Positions 1 to 12,499 of a stretch of DNA of 64,000 bases are shown piece after piece. Position 1 is the first letter of the stretch. Each line of letters begins with the position of its first letter. The translations under genes and the position numbers were made by a program. The stretch lies in contig CM074865.1 in the NCBI GenBank assembly GCA_037501455.1, positions 39,786,501 to 39,850,500 of the forward strand, in the 5' to 3' direction. The notes below the pieces were generated by a model that did no database searches, had not been told where the DNA came from, and was given only the letters and a program-made list of their open reading frames with translations. Origin of the DNA: Lantana camara. Its lineage: Eukaryota > Streptophyta > Magnoliopsida > Lamiales > Verbenaceae.

Positions 1-1043
1 ACTACTATAGGCGAGAAGATCTCATAAATGTTTTCTTCTTTCTGGGTAAAATCCCTTGCCCTAAGCTTTGCTTTAAAGTCTTTACTTTTGTCTATTTCTC
101 CTTTTATCGTCTTGTAGAACCCAATTGTATCTAATAGGGTTTAATGCCTTCAGGCGCCTTTACAAGTTCAAGACTATGTTAGAATACATAGATTCTAACT
201 TAGATTCCATGGATATTGACCAAACGGTCAGCGTCTATATTTTCTATAGCTTCATTACACGTGACTGGATCAGATACATTAGATTCAACCACTTGGGTTA
301 ATCTTAGGTATCTTGTCAGGTATCCTGGCAATCCTCCCACTACAATGATGCTCTCCTGTACACGTCTCTACATCAAATGTTGTATTTGGTACATCACATG
401 TATCTAATATATTTTCAGTTATCACGAGTTTATGGAAATTAGTATCAAATACTATTATTTCTTTTAACACTACTTTGCTTCCATCCTTTGCGGTTATCTA
501 TGTAATTATCTTTGAAACATTCACAAACATCTTTTGTGATTTCTCAAATTACAAAATATACCATCTCTTGTTCTTCTAGGATAACCTTAGAACAGGTAAA
601 CCTTTGTTCTTTATTCTAACTTGTCAGGATCCATCCTTAACTCGTGGACCAGGCTACCTCAAATCCGAAGATAAGAGATATAGGGTTTTCACCCCAGCTA
701 TAGATCCATCAGTGATTTAGGAACTGACATAGATAGAATTAGGTTTAGTGTATTTGTTATTTTGAGTGCAATACCCCAAAACGAACTTCGCAGGGAAGCA
801 TGACTGTTCATGAATCCTACCATAATTATCGAAGTTCTATTTCTCTTTTCTGTAATACATCTTTGATAGGACGTATCTCATACAGATAGTTGAGATCTAA
901 TCTCATTTGAGAAATTCTATTTAACTCTGAACATAGATACTTATCAGTACTTCGATCTAATCGAAGTGCCTTGGGATGTTTTCTAATTTGACTCTTTGAC
1001 TTCAGTCTTTTATTCTTTGAACTCTTCAAAAACACAGATTTAA
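1..1043 (-). pseudogene. Copia element G, pol fragment (RT start to integrase), degenerate
   Basis: Read on the minus strand, the first 80 bases encode the start of a Copia reverse transcriptase: a KAKL-x-A-x-x-FTQKE-x4-YE-x-FSPI pattern matches the conserved opening of that domain. Further right, 826-1043 encodes a decayed integrase core in which LRLDRS stands where LRSDRGGEY is expected. Frames shift and stops are frequent, so this is a dead copy. It ends abruptly at 1043, where Gypsy element A begins, and its upstream half resumes near 33892. The rest of RT, RNase H and the 3' LTR lie beyond the left edge. The stretch 80-825 should be the integrase-RT linker; I see only degenerate sequence there. 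Confidence 0.8.
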
Positions 1044-2643
1044 TGTAACGCCCCAAATTTTTCGGACGTAAAGGTACGATGTATGTGTTTAGAAATTTGC
1101 GCAAATTAATTGTCTTTACGTGTTTTATATTTAATTTTATTATAAATTGTTATTATTTTATTTTATTATATTTTATTTTAATTCAATATTATTTTAAAAT
1201 ATTTTGTATTTTAAGTATATATATATATATATTTCTTTTATTATTGTTAATTTAATGATTAATGTTAGTTAAGTGTTATGCTAATTAATCATGCTTAAAC
1301 ATATTAATTAATTTTTATAATATACGTTGACTTTAAATTTTATTTAATACTAGAATTTAATTTATTTGGTTTAATTTTTATTATGCTTGAATTGTATGAA
1401 AATGTGCATGGTTGTTTAATTTATGCATCGTTCTTATATAAAATGACATCGAAATGTCGTGAAATTGTAGTATGTCGTAAATATATGTGTTATGAACATG
1501 CCTATATGCTTGGTTTATGTTTTCGAATTTATTTGATATGTTAACGAATTTAATTTGAATCGTGGAACCAAATCGGGGGCTAACGAGCACTTAGCGCACC
1601 CTTGGTTCCGTACGTGATATCTTGAGCTCGGGAACTCGGATTCAAGTTCCGTTAACTTCGTTGAACTCGTATCGAAGATTCGAGTTTAATAAACTAAGCC
1701 ATATATTTTTCCAAAGTCATTTGAACCTCCGAAATCCAACCGAAAAACGAAACGGCATGAAAATGACCATCTTTCACTATATTGGCCATAACTTGTTCAA
1801 AACTTAATCAAATTAACTTTGGTTGGTGTCCTTTTAACCCTAATTCAACCCTTTACCATTCCTTACCTGCCCCATCTCGAACCAATCCACACAGAAACCA
1901 GAAAGTTCAGCCTAAGATTCTGCATCTCAGTTTTTCCCGTAACTGTCCAATCCTTGAGGTTTTGGAGCTCAAATCTCAATCAACTTTCAACCAATCATCA
2001 AGGAGAGTTAGGATTATGTTGTACATGCATCTCTGGTTATTTTCATCCTCTCATCCCTAATTTTGACTCAGTTTTCATGTGGATTTTAAAGATTGGAATG
2101 AATAGTTAGGTTTTTAAGTGTTTTGTTGATTCCTTGAAATGCTCGGATCTCTGACTTGTTTTGATGCTATATATATGATTCTTTTACTTCATTTATGACT
2201 GAGTAGGTTGGTATTTGTTGGTGGTTAAAGATCGGTTGAGATATCATTAATGAAATGGATTCGTATTGATTGAACTTCAAACTTAATTTTCCCTCCCTTC
2301 ATGTACTGATCTGCTGCTAGCTTTTGGGAGTTGTTTTGGTGTTAAATGTTGTTCCTTTTTATCTTATTTGCAGTTGTTTTGATGGTTGTTTGATCATGTA
2401 TAGGCTTGCTCCATTCTTTTCTCTTGTTACCCTGTTTTTCCCGCTTGAATTGCTGCCTTTTCTTTCCAGTTTTTCTGCGTGTATTTCTTGATGGAATTGC
2501 TGAGTTTTGTGGTCTTTATTCCCTTATGTTGTTAACTTAATTTGTTTGCTAAGTTTGAGTTTGTTTTGGCCTGGTTTGATTACCCCATTTCCTCCCCTGT
2601 TTTCGTTTATTGCTGCGTTGTTTCTGTAACTGCTGCATGCATT

Positions 2644-2766
2644 TGACACGGGTGTGTCATCCTTTTTCCTTCCAGCAAGAAACGGGGGTGTAAATTATCC
2701 GGTCCTCTCTGTACCGAGACACGGGGGTGTCTCGGTTTGTTCTTTGTTGATGACACGGGGGTGTCA
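2644..2766 (+). repeat. Palindrome cluster in A 5' LTR
   Basis: Three hairpin-forming units occur: TGACACGGGTGTGTCA (2644-2659), a unit with 9-bp arms CCGAGACAC and GTGTCTCGG (2714-2735), and TGACACGGGGGTGTCA (2751-2766). A decayed fourth unit lies near 2681. The same cluster is at about 12057-12178 in the 3' LTR, and a related one occurs in the LTR of element C. Function is unknown. Confidence 0.7.
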
Positions 2767-2916
2767 CCTTTTTAAATCCAAACTTAAGCCTACGTTATAT
2801 ACATATGTTTGCACGCATGTGTGTGTTGCTGTATATATATATCTACTGTGTGTGTGTGTGCATGGCTTTACTATCTTAATTACATGCATGGCCTTGAAAT
2901 GTTAATTGCATGCATG

Positions 2917-2919
<3 letters not shown>

Positions 2920-2986
<67 letters not shown>
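2920..2986. repeat. (TA)n(TG)n microsatellite
   Basis: Uninterrupted AT dinucleotides run to about 2976 and are followed by a short GT run, within the 5' LTR of A. Confidence 0.95.
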
Positions 2987-4617
2987 TTTTGTACGTGTGA
3001 TTATATGTATATATATATATAATTATTATATATTTTAAATATTATTTGATTTAATTCAATTTTAGAAATTAATTGATCACTATTTCACGGATTTAATTTA
3101 CCGATTATTGATTGAACGTTTTATTTATTCTATTTCTAATTGTAAATACGATTATTACGTGTTATGGATATTAAATGAATTCTTAGGTTAATTTATATGA
3201 AATATGAATTTATGAATTTGAATGAAATGTATGAACGAATGGTCTGATTATGTGCTTTAAATTCCTTAATAGTGCACATGAACATTTCCATGATATAATA
3301 TGATCTTTTATGCATTCATGTCGTATTCACTTCATTGCCGAGCGTCATATATGGTCATTTTGAGTCTCATAGCTTTCTTTTGTACAGATTCGGGTTTGGT
3401 CGGAGACGAGGGCGAGCATTGAGACGCTTGTGCCTTTCTTTTGCTTTTAAAAGGTGGGTTTCTCTTCTAATAGTTAAAGTGACCCGATATATCCCTTACG
3501 TGAAAGGTTTTAAGCTAAAATATTATAGTTATGTATATCGAGTCCTTTTGAGTAAATGATTTCAAACGTATGACCCCTTTTGTATTTTTGAAACCCTACC
3601 TTATGATTTGGCGAGTGCATGATATGAATTGAACACGGGCCCAGGGACTTAGTGTATGTGGCTATCCGAGGAGGCAAGGGCCGATGGGGATCCCATATAC
3701 TATTTCCAACCAATTTATGGCGAAACGGACCTCGTCAAGGAGTTTTTGACGAGGAAACGCTAACCGGGCTTTGAGGACTCATGAACCTCATACCCACATT
3801 GATATGATTAGGTGGTCGGGCCTTGCAAACCCGTCCACCACCCGGAGGAAGAAAGTGTATATGAATGATTATGATCATGATATATATGAGCACAAAAGAT
3901 TTATGTGTGATAACGAATAATTCATGTTATGATTACACGAGGTGTTGGTTGGAGATTGAGCACGTCCACTCGCCGGGCTATAAAACCTTATGAGCAATTA
4001 TGAATCAATATGAATGTCGTAATCCCGTTGATGTTTTCTTTTATTTTACTCACTTGGGAAATTCTTATCAAACTTCACACGGGATTAGGGCTTGCATGAA
4101 TGTTTTTAAATTATGCAATATTATAATCTATGCCTCGTTTTATACCCACCAGTCTCGTATAGACTGAACCCGGTTTGTTTTCAGTGGTTTTGTGCAGGTA
4201 TAGGAGTGCTAGGCGGGAATACAAGTCGTCCAGGTTTTGCATTGTTGTTTAGCACTTCTTTTCAGTCTCATACACTCATACTCTTATTGCTATTTTGTAT
4301 ATGATCATAGTATGGAGCGTTATGATTTTGTAGGCCGTGTGGTCTTGGATACTTGAAGGATTTTGTATATCTATTTTGGGGCTTGGTGGCTCATTATATA
4401 TATTATATGTTGATCTTGCTTCCGTGTTTCATTATAACTCTGATTTTATTTTGTCTTGAGTTTGAATGGTTTAAGGGTTAGACCCGCCTATCATAGCGTG
4501 TGTGTCGTGTCCCCGTTCGCCGTGGATTTGGCACGTGTATGGACTTCCATTTCATATACGGGTCGGGTCTCGGTGCGGGGTATGTAGTACCTTACGCTCG
4601 GGTACTACATCCTTATG

Positions 4618-4630
4618 TGGTATCAGAGCT
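4618..4630 (+). other. Primer binding site of Gypsy A
   Basis: TGGTATCAGAGCT lies eight bases after the LTR end. It is complementary to the 3' end of initiator methionine tRNA, the usual plant retrotransposon primer for minus-strand DNA synthesis. Confidence 0.9.
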
Positions 4631-4823
4631 TAGGGTTGCAAAACCCGGGCTCTCGTGTCGTGTTGAGTCGGTTAAGTCGTTCGGCTTTAGGAACAACGTG
4701 TCAATGTGTTGCATATGCATTGTTTACGTGCTTGTGTTCTTTAAATTTTGAATTTTGATTGAACTAATTGCACTTGCATGCATGGACTAAAAATAGCATG
4801 CATTTCAGTGTTTCTTGGACAGG

Positions 4824-7800
4824 GTGCCTCCACGTGGACACCGTGAGAGATCTCCAGTGCGCCGCCGTCATCATGACCGATCACCTACGCCTCAACCACA
4901 ACCACAAGCGCCTCCAATGGATATGGGGAACTTCATGGAAGCGGTTTTTAATTATGTCGAGCATAGGAGGGCTCAAGCTCCCCCACCACAACAGGCAGAA
5001 TAACCGGCTCCTCCACCAAACCATAATAATAGAGATCCTTATGGGGTGTTTCTGAGCTACAACCACCCTCGATTTTCTGGTTCTATCGATGATACGGTCT
5101 CAGAGGGTTGGTTGATTCGACTGGAGAGGATTTTCGGAGTCCGACAGTTTACTACGCAAGAGAAGGCTCAATTTACCATATTTCAATTAGATGGTGATGC
5201 TTATGAGTGGTGGGAAAGAACAAGGGAGAAACCTGAAGTGGATGGAGAGGAAGTTACTTGGGAGGTCTTCAAGAGAGAATTCCCGGAGTGTTTTGTACCG
5301 GAGGTGGTAAGAGAAAGGAAGGAACAAGAGTTCATGGACTTGAAGCAGGGCGCGCGTACGGTGACTCAATATCTTGCCGTATTTAACAGGCTTGGGAAAT
5401 ATGCTCCTCATGTCACCCGGGATGAGAAGAGAAAGTCGAGGAAATTCATTGCGGGATTAAGACAAGATTTGAGACATGGCCAGGCGGGTCACAACTTCGA
5501 GTCGTTTGCCGACACCGTGAAAAGGGCTTTGGTTCAAGAGGAAGAGTTCAAGAAGAAGGATCCGGTTTTTAGAGCTCCAATGGGAAGAGGTTCCGAATCG
5601 AATTCAGGGAAGAGACCGATGATTCAAACTAATCCCCCTCCTAAAGGTCCTTTGAAGAAGCCAAGAATGGGAGGACTAGCTCCACCGATTCTAAAATCTT
5701 TGCCTGCACTAACAAGAGATCGACAAGGTCTGAGTGAGACGAGATTGGCTCAAGCTCCTTGTACATGTTGTGGAGGGCCAACTCACAATTTCTATAATTT
5801 TCGGAGGAGGTTAAATTTGTGTCTCATATACGGGAAGGGTGACCATATAGCGGATACTTGTCCTGACAAGGACCCCGGATTTCAAAAACGAGTTCAAAGG
5901 TCAATGATCCCGGCTCGTGCTTATGCCCTCGAGGGTGAGGAGCAAGATGCAGAGATTGATCCTACAGCTGTGGTGGAAGGTACTCTATGCGTACATAACA
6001 TGAACATTTATGCACTCTTTGATCCGGGTGCCACACATTCCTTTATTTCTTATGATTTAGTTGCCACTCTGTGCTTGCCTGTTATTTGTTTATCTTCTTG
6101 TTATTTGGTGAGTTCGCCACTTGGTGGGAGTCTTCAGACAGATCAGTTGGTTCGGGAGTGTTCAGTTCTGATTGAAGGGAAAGAATATCCGGTTGATTTA
6201 ATTGTTATGCCTATGAAGAGGTATGGAGTTATCTTGGGTATGAACTGGTTGTCCAGGCATCGGGCCAATGTTGATTGTTTTGCGAAGAAGGTGATTTTGG
6301 GTAATGAATTGGTGATTGGTAGTGGCTCAAGATCGGTACCTCTCTTGTCTTATATGGAAGCTCACAAGTTGTTGAGAGAAGGAGCAACGGGATTTATTCC
6401 GTATCTTCTCAATAGGCCGAAAGATCAAGTCAAGTGGGAGGATACCGCGGTTGTGAAGGATTTTCCCGATGTGTTTCCGGAGAATTTGAGTTCTTTACCA
6501 CCAGACCGTGAGATCGAATTTGTTATAAACTTATATCCGGGATCCAAGCCGTATTCTAAGATCCGTATCGGATGGCACCGACCGAATTGAAAGAGTTAAA
6601 GATTCAATTAGAGGAATTGCTCAAAGTTGGATATATTCGGCCAAGTTCGTCACCTTGGGGTGCTCCGGTTCTCTTCGTTAAGAACAAAGATGGAACCTTA
6701 AGAATGTGTATAGATTACCGGGAGCTTAATTGGATGACCGTAAAGAACAAATATCCTTTGCCCCATATTGAGGACTAATGCTCCGGCTGCTTTTATGGAT
6801 CTGATGCATCGAATTTTTCGGCTCTATTTGGATAAGTTTGTGGTAATATTCATCGATGACATCTTGGTTTATTCGAGAACTCCGGAGGATCATGCCAGGC
6901 ACCTCAGAATTATGTTGGACACCTTAAGAGAACATCGGTTGTATGCTAAGTTTAGCAAATGCGAGTTCTGGATTGATCGGGTAGCATTTTTGGGCCATAT
7001 TATTTCAAGGAAAGGTTTGGAAGTAGATCCTTCTAAGATTGAGACGGTTATTCAATGGCAAAGCCCGAAAAATGCTTCAGAAGTGAGGAGTTTCTTGGGT
7101 TTAGCAGGCTACTATAGGAGATTCGTTCAGGATTTCTCAAAGATTGCGGCTCCTTTAACCCGATTGACTAAGAAGGCGGTTAAGTTTGAGTGGGACGAGG
7201 CATGTGAGGCTAACTTTCAACTTTTAAAGGAAAAGTTGACAACTGCCCCTGTATTAGCGTTTCTCGAAGGTACACAAGGAAATACAGTTTATACGGACGC
7301 CTCAAAGGAAGGTTTGGGATGTGTGTTGATGCAGAATGGAAAGGTAATCGCCTATGCCTCAAGGAAATTGAAAGATCATGAACAGAACTACCCCACTCAC
7401 GATTTGGAATTAGCGGCTGTGATCTTTGCTTTGGGTAAGTGGAGACACTATCTTTATGGAATTTCATTCGAGGTGTTTTCCGATCACAAGAGTCTCCAAT
7501 ACTTATTTTCACAAAAGGAATTGAATAAGAGACAACGGCGTTGGATGGAACTTTTGGCGGATTATGAGTGTACAATCAGATACCATCCCGGTAAAGCCAA
7601 CTTGGTCGCGGATGCGCTTAGTAGGAAAGCTAGTGTGTCTAACGTGAAAGTGGAAATTGGAGATGAGAATGAGTTGTTCAAACTGAGGGCTAGCATTCGG
7701 AATATCACGGTTCAACCGGATCTCAGGCAGAGACTATTTGATGCTCAGAGGATTGATCCCGAGGTTTAGAAATTAGCTGAGAAAGCTCGAGCTGATTCAG

Positions 7801-9187
7801 AATGTCCGTTTGGGTTTGATGATACGGGACTTCTAAGATTCAAGAATAGAATTGTTGTCCCGGAAGAGTTAAAAAGGATTATTCTTGAGGAAGCCCATCG
7901 GTCAGGGTATTCGATACATCCCGCAGGGAACAAAATGTATAAGGAACTAAAACAATTTTATTGGTGGAATGGTTTGAAACGGGATGTGATCAACTTCGTG
8001 AAGCATTGCATGACCTGTCAAGTGGTAAAGGCAGAACATCAAAAGCCATCGGGGCTACTTCAACCTTTGCCTATCCCGGAGTGGAAATGGAACAAATAGC
8101 CATGGATTTTGTTTCGGGATTACCAAGAGTGAGAGGAGGTTTCGATGGAATTTGGGTTATCGTGGACAGGTTGACAAAATCAGCTCATTTCCTTGCTATC
8201 AGAATGTCCGATAAAGTGAGTAAATTGGCTAAGAGGTATAATGATGAGATTGTCAGGCTTCATGGTGTACCTGTTAGCATTATCTCGGATCGGGATCCCA
8301 GATTTACTTCACGGTTATGGCAAGAATTACAGAAGTGTTTGGGAACAAGGCTTCAATTCAGCACAGCTTTCCATCCTCAGACTGACGGACAATCAGAAAG
8401 GTTGATTAAGTATCTGGAGGACATGTTGAGAGCTTGTGCATTGGACTTTCAAAGCTCGTGGAATGAACAGTTGCCGTTAATCGAGTTCGCTTACAACAAT
8501 ATCTATCAAGCCTCGATTGAAATGGCCCCTTATGAAGCTCTTTACGGACGTAAATGTCGATCTCCGTTGTTCTTTGACTTGGAGGAATGGAATTGGACTA
8601 AGCAGGAAGGTGTTAAAAGAAGGGAGAAGAAGGAAAAACCCTCTAAGGCTGTACAAGAGGATATTGACAAGGTCCAGATAATTAGATAACAGATGAAGGC
8701 CGCTCAGGATCGACAAAAGAGTTATGCAGACCTTCGGAGAAAGAATTTGGAGTTTGAGATTGGAGATAGGGTTTTCTTAAAGGCATCTCCATGAAAAGGG
8801 TTCTCGAGGATTGGACGAGGAGGAAAATTAAACCCTCGGTATATGGGACCATATGAGATTCTAGAGAAGGTTGGGGATACGGCCTATCGATTGGACTTGC
8901 CTCCGAGTTTGACTGGAATTCATAACGTGTTCCATGTTTCACAACTCCAAAAATATTATCGAGACGAGTCCGAGGTTCTACCAGTTGAAGAAGTGGAATT
9001 AGAATAGGATCTCACCTTCGTTTAAAAGCCGATTAAGATATTGGATCGAAAATTTCAGGAACTTCGAAATCGGCGTATTCCACTAGTTAAGGTTCTTTGG
9101 AGAAGTGATAAAACCGAAGAGGCTACGTGGGAGACGGAGGAAAAGATGCGAAAGTTTCACCCTGAATTATTTCCGAGCGAGCAGTGA
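4824..9187 (+). pseudogene. Gypsy A gag-pol, multiply broken
   Basis: Collinear with the intact polyprotein of element C: gag, two zinc knuckles, aspartic protease (DPGATHSFIS), RT, RNase H ([10 protein letters not shown]), integrase and chromodomain-like tail. Lesions seen: the start codon is GTG (4824); TAA at 5001; a 1-bp loss near 6562; about 155 bp missing from RT near 6772, removing the LDLRQGYYQ motif and the PFGL region; TAG at 7767; a 1-bp loss near 8090; TAA at 8687; TGA near 8794; and more stops after 9000. Both zinc knuckles have lost a cysteine (last Cys to Phe in the first, second Cys to Tyr in the second). A keeps a 15-codon gag segment (SEGWLIRLERIF) that element C lacks. The reading frame closes at TGA 9185-9187. 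Confidence 0.9.
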
Positions 9188-9223
9188 ATCCGAGGACGGA
9201 TTCTTTTAAGGGGGGTGAGAGAT
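9186..9223 (+). other. Hairpin plus polypurine tract of Gypsy A
   Basis: A 7-bp stem GAATCCG/CGGATTC with loop AGGA occupies 9186-9203 and overlaps the pol stop codon. It is followed by TTTTAAGGGGGGTGAGAGAT, the polypurine tract priming plus-strand DNA, ending exactly at the 3' LTR. Equivalent hairpins occur in elements B, C, F and H. Confidence 0.8.
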
Positions 9224-9394
9224 TGTAACGCCCCAAATTTTTCGGACGTAAAGGTACGATGTATGTGTTTACAAATTTACGCAAATTAATTGTCTTTACG
9301 TGTTTTATATTTAATTTTATTATAAATTGTTATTATTTTATTTTATTATATTTTATTTTAATTCAATATTATTTTAAAATATTTCGTATTTTAA

Positions 9395-9428
<34 letters not shown>

Positions 9429-10438
9429 CTTTTATTATTGTTAATTTAATGATTAATGTTAATTAAGTGTTATGCTAATTAAATTTAAATTTTATTTAAT
9501 ACTAGAATTTAATTTATTTGGTTTAATTTTTATTATGCATGAATTGTATGAAAATGTGCATAGTTGTTTAATTTATGCATCGTTCTTATATGAAATGATA
9601 TCGAAATATCGTGAAATTGTAGTATGTCGTAAATATATGTGTTATGAACATGCCTATATGCTTGGTTTATGTTTTCGAATTCATTTGATATGTTAACGAA
9701 TTTAATTTGAATCGTGGAACCAAATCGGGGGCTAACAAGCACTTAGCGCACCCTTGGTTCCGTACATGATATCTTGAGCTCGGGAACTCGGATTCGAGTT
9801 CTGTTAACTTCGTTGAACTTGTATCGAAGATTTGAGTTTAATAAACTAAGCCATATATTTTTCCGAAGTCATTTGAACCTCCGAAATCCAACCGAAAAAC
9901 GAAACGGCATCAATATGACCATCTTTCACTATATTGGCCATAACTTGTTCAAAACTTAATCAAATTAACTTTGGTTGCTGTCCTTTTAACCCTAGTTCAA
10001 CCCTTTACCATTCCTTACCTGCCCCATCTCGAACCAATCCTCACGCAAACCAGAAAGTTCAGCCTAAGCTTCTGCATCTCAGTTTTTCCCGTAACTGTGC
10101 AATCCTTGAGGTTTTGGAGCTCAAATCTCAATCAACTTTCATCCAATCATCAAGGTGAGTTAGGATTATTTGTACATGCATCTCTGGTTATTTTCATCCT
10201 CTCATCCCTAATTTTGACTCAGTTTTCATGTGGATTTTAAAGAGAAAAATGCAGGATACTACCTCGTGTTAGGCGAAATGAGTAGAAAAAACCTCGTTAT
10301 ATGGAAAATCATTAAAAGAACCCAGTGCTTTCTAAAAGTTTGCAAAAAAAACCCTAAGCGCGTTGTGTGGCCCTCACACGCGTTGACTGCGTGTGTGGAA
10401 GGGTTCTTGGGAGTGAAATATCAATTATGCCCTTAATG

Positions 10439-10442
<4 letters not shown>

Positions 10443-10518
<76 letters not shown>
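10443..10518. repeat. (AT)n(GT)n microsatellite
   Basis: About 30 bp of AT dinucleotides are followed by about 46 bp of GT dinucleotides near the left end of the Mutator-like element. Confidence 0.95.
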
Positions 10519-10522
<4 letters not shown>

Positions 10523-10639
10523 GTATGCGGGTGGGTGTGTGGGCGTGGCGGGGAGAGGGGAGGGGTTGCCTGAAAGTTTTTAATATTAAATATTTTATAT
10601 ACATATATATATAAATAATATATTTTTTAATGAAAATAT

Positions 10640-11215
10640 ATAAATAATTATCTATGTATATTTTTATTTGTTAATAATATTTTTAAATATTAGAAATACA
10701 TTATACACATATAATATAATATATAAATATAAAATATTGTATATTGTATTATGTATATATTTATTTTGTATATATATGTATAAGTAATAAATAATATATT
10801 TTTTAATAAAAATATATAAATAATATCGATGTATATTTTTATTTATTAATAATATTACATTATACACATATAATATAATATATAAATATAAAATATTGTA
10901 TATTGTATTATGTATATATTTATTTAGTATATATATGTATAAGTAATTGTGTGTATACATATATATATAAATATATAAATAATGTCGATGTATATTTTTA
11001 TTTATTAATAATATTTTTAAATAATAGAAATACATTATAAATATATAATATAATATATAAATATAAAATATTGTATGTTGCATTATGTATATATTTATTT
11101 AGTATATATGTGTATAAGTAATTGTGAATATATATATATAATATATTTTTTAATGAAAATATATAAATAATATCGATGTATATTTTTATTTATTAATAAT
11201 ATTTTTAAAAATAAT
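10640..11215. repeat. AT-rich tandem repeat, four units of 159-188 bp
   Basis: The marker GTATATTTTTATTT recurs at about 10657, 10831, 10990 and 11178, each followed by closely similar text with ATTATACACATATAATATAA. A 139-codon open frame across it on the minus strand is a by-product of the repeat, made of Ile/Tyr-rich repeats, and not a gene. Confidence 0.8.
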
Positions 11216-12322
11216 TATTATAATATTACATTATATTATAAGCTAATTTTCATAACTGAGGGTTTTTTCTGCAAATTGAAGCTAACACAGGGGGTTAGGT
11301 GCAGTTAACTCCAATGTACTCGAAACGTACTGAAGGGTATTTTGGGTTTATCACATTTTATAGTTGACCAAATGAGTTCAAGGGGCGGTGTGCAAACTTT
11401 AAATTAATGTAGGATTTTTTTAGCTAATATTCATAACTCAGGGTTTTTTCTGCAAATTGATGCTAACACAGGGGGTTAGGTGCAGTTAACTCGGATTTTA
11501 AAGATTGGAATGAATAGTTAGGTTTTTAAGTGTTTTGTTGATTCCTTGAAATTCTTGGATCTCTGACTTGTTTTGATGCTATATATATGATTCTTTTACT
11601 TCATTTATGACTGAGTATGTTGGTATTTGTTGGTGGTTAAAGATCGGTTGAGATATCATTAATGAAATGGATTTGTATTGATTAAACTTAAAACTGAATT
11701 TTCCCTCCCTTCACGTACTGGTCTGCTGCTAGCTTTTGGGAGTTGTTTTGGTGTTAAATATTGTTGCTTTTTATCTTATTTACAGCTGTTTTGATGGTTG
11801 TTTGATCATGTATAGGCTTGCTCCATTCTTTTCTCTTGTTCCCCTGTTTTTCCCGCTTGAACTGCTGCCTTTTCTTTCCAGTTTTTCTATGTGTATTTCT
11901 TGCTGGAATTGCTGAGTTTTGTGGTCTTTATTCCCTTATGTTGTTAACTTAATTTGGTTGCTAAGTTTGAGTTTGTTTTGGCCTGGTTTGATTACCCCAT
12001 TTCCTCCCCTGTTTTCGTTTATTGCTACGTTGCTTCTGTAACTGCTGCATGCATTTGAGACGGGTGTGTCATCCTTTTTCCTTCCAGCATGAAACTGGGG
12101 TGCAAATTGTCCGGTCCTCTCTGTACCGAGACACGGGGGTATCTCGGTTTGTTCTTTGTTGATGACACGGGGGTGTCACCTTTTTAAATCCAAACTTAAG
12201 CCTACGTTATATACATATGTGTGCATGCATGTGTGTGTTGCTGTATATATATATCTACTGTGTGTGTGTGCATGGCTTTACTATCTTAATTGCATGCATG
12301 GCTGTGTGTGTGAGTGCATATA

Positions 12323-12379
<57 letters not shown>

Positions 12380-12433
12380 ATAATTATTTAACTATTTTGC
12401 ATGCATGGCCTTGAAATGTTAATTGCATGCATG

Positions 12434-12499
<66 letters not shown>

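Larger units (their letters stand above)
1044..4609 (+). repeat. 5' LTR of Gypsy A
   Basis: This 3566-bp LTR begins TGTAACGCCCC and ends CTACA, eight bases before a primer binding site. It matches the sequence starting at 9224. It contains a TA/TG microsatellite at about 2920-2986 and a cluster of GACACGGGGGTGTC palindromes at 2644-2766. It lacks the Mutator-like insertion present in the other LTR, so that insertion happened after A integrated. No coding region is supported in it. Confidence 0.93.
10244..11492. mobile_element. Non-autonomous Mutator-like element in A 3' LTR
   Basis: The uninterrupted 5' LTR shows the empty site. Here it is split, with GGATTTTAAAGA repeated on both sides (10232-10243 and 11493-11504), a 9-12 bp target duplication as expected for Mutator-like elements. 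The ends form imperfect inverted repeats of about 50 bp sharing TGTTAG, GCAGAAAAAACC and GTTAT blocks. There is no transposase; the interior is AT-rich tandem repeat and a TA/TG microsatellite. The right terminus is present twice (11242-11310 and 11421-11492). The superfamily call rests on TSD length and TIR form only. Confidence 0.7.

Noticed and set aside
216..407. Short plus-strand frames at the left edge and throughout the LTRs as host genes
   Set aside because: They lie antisense to Copia pol remnants or within LTRs, are under 100 codons and show no domain or conserved composition.
4618..4632. tRNA genes at TGGTATCAGAGC sites
   Set aside because: These are primer binding sites next to LTR ends; no cloverleaf surrounds them.
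7961..8090. Novel N-terminus of a separate integrase protein in Gypsy A
   Set aside because: The open frame starts out of phase; comparison with C shows a 1-bp loss near 8090, so residues before that are a frameshift artefact.
10664..11083. 139-codon minus-strand frame in the Mutator-like element
   Set aside because: It is a translation of AT-rich tandem repeats (Ile/Tyr/Asn only) with no start context or domain.
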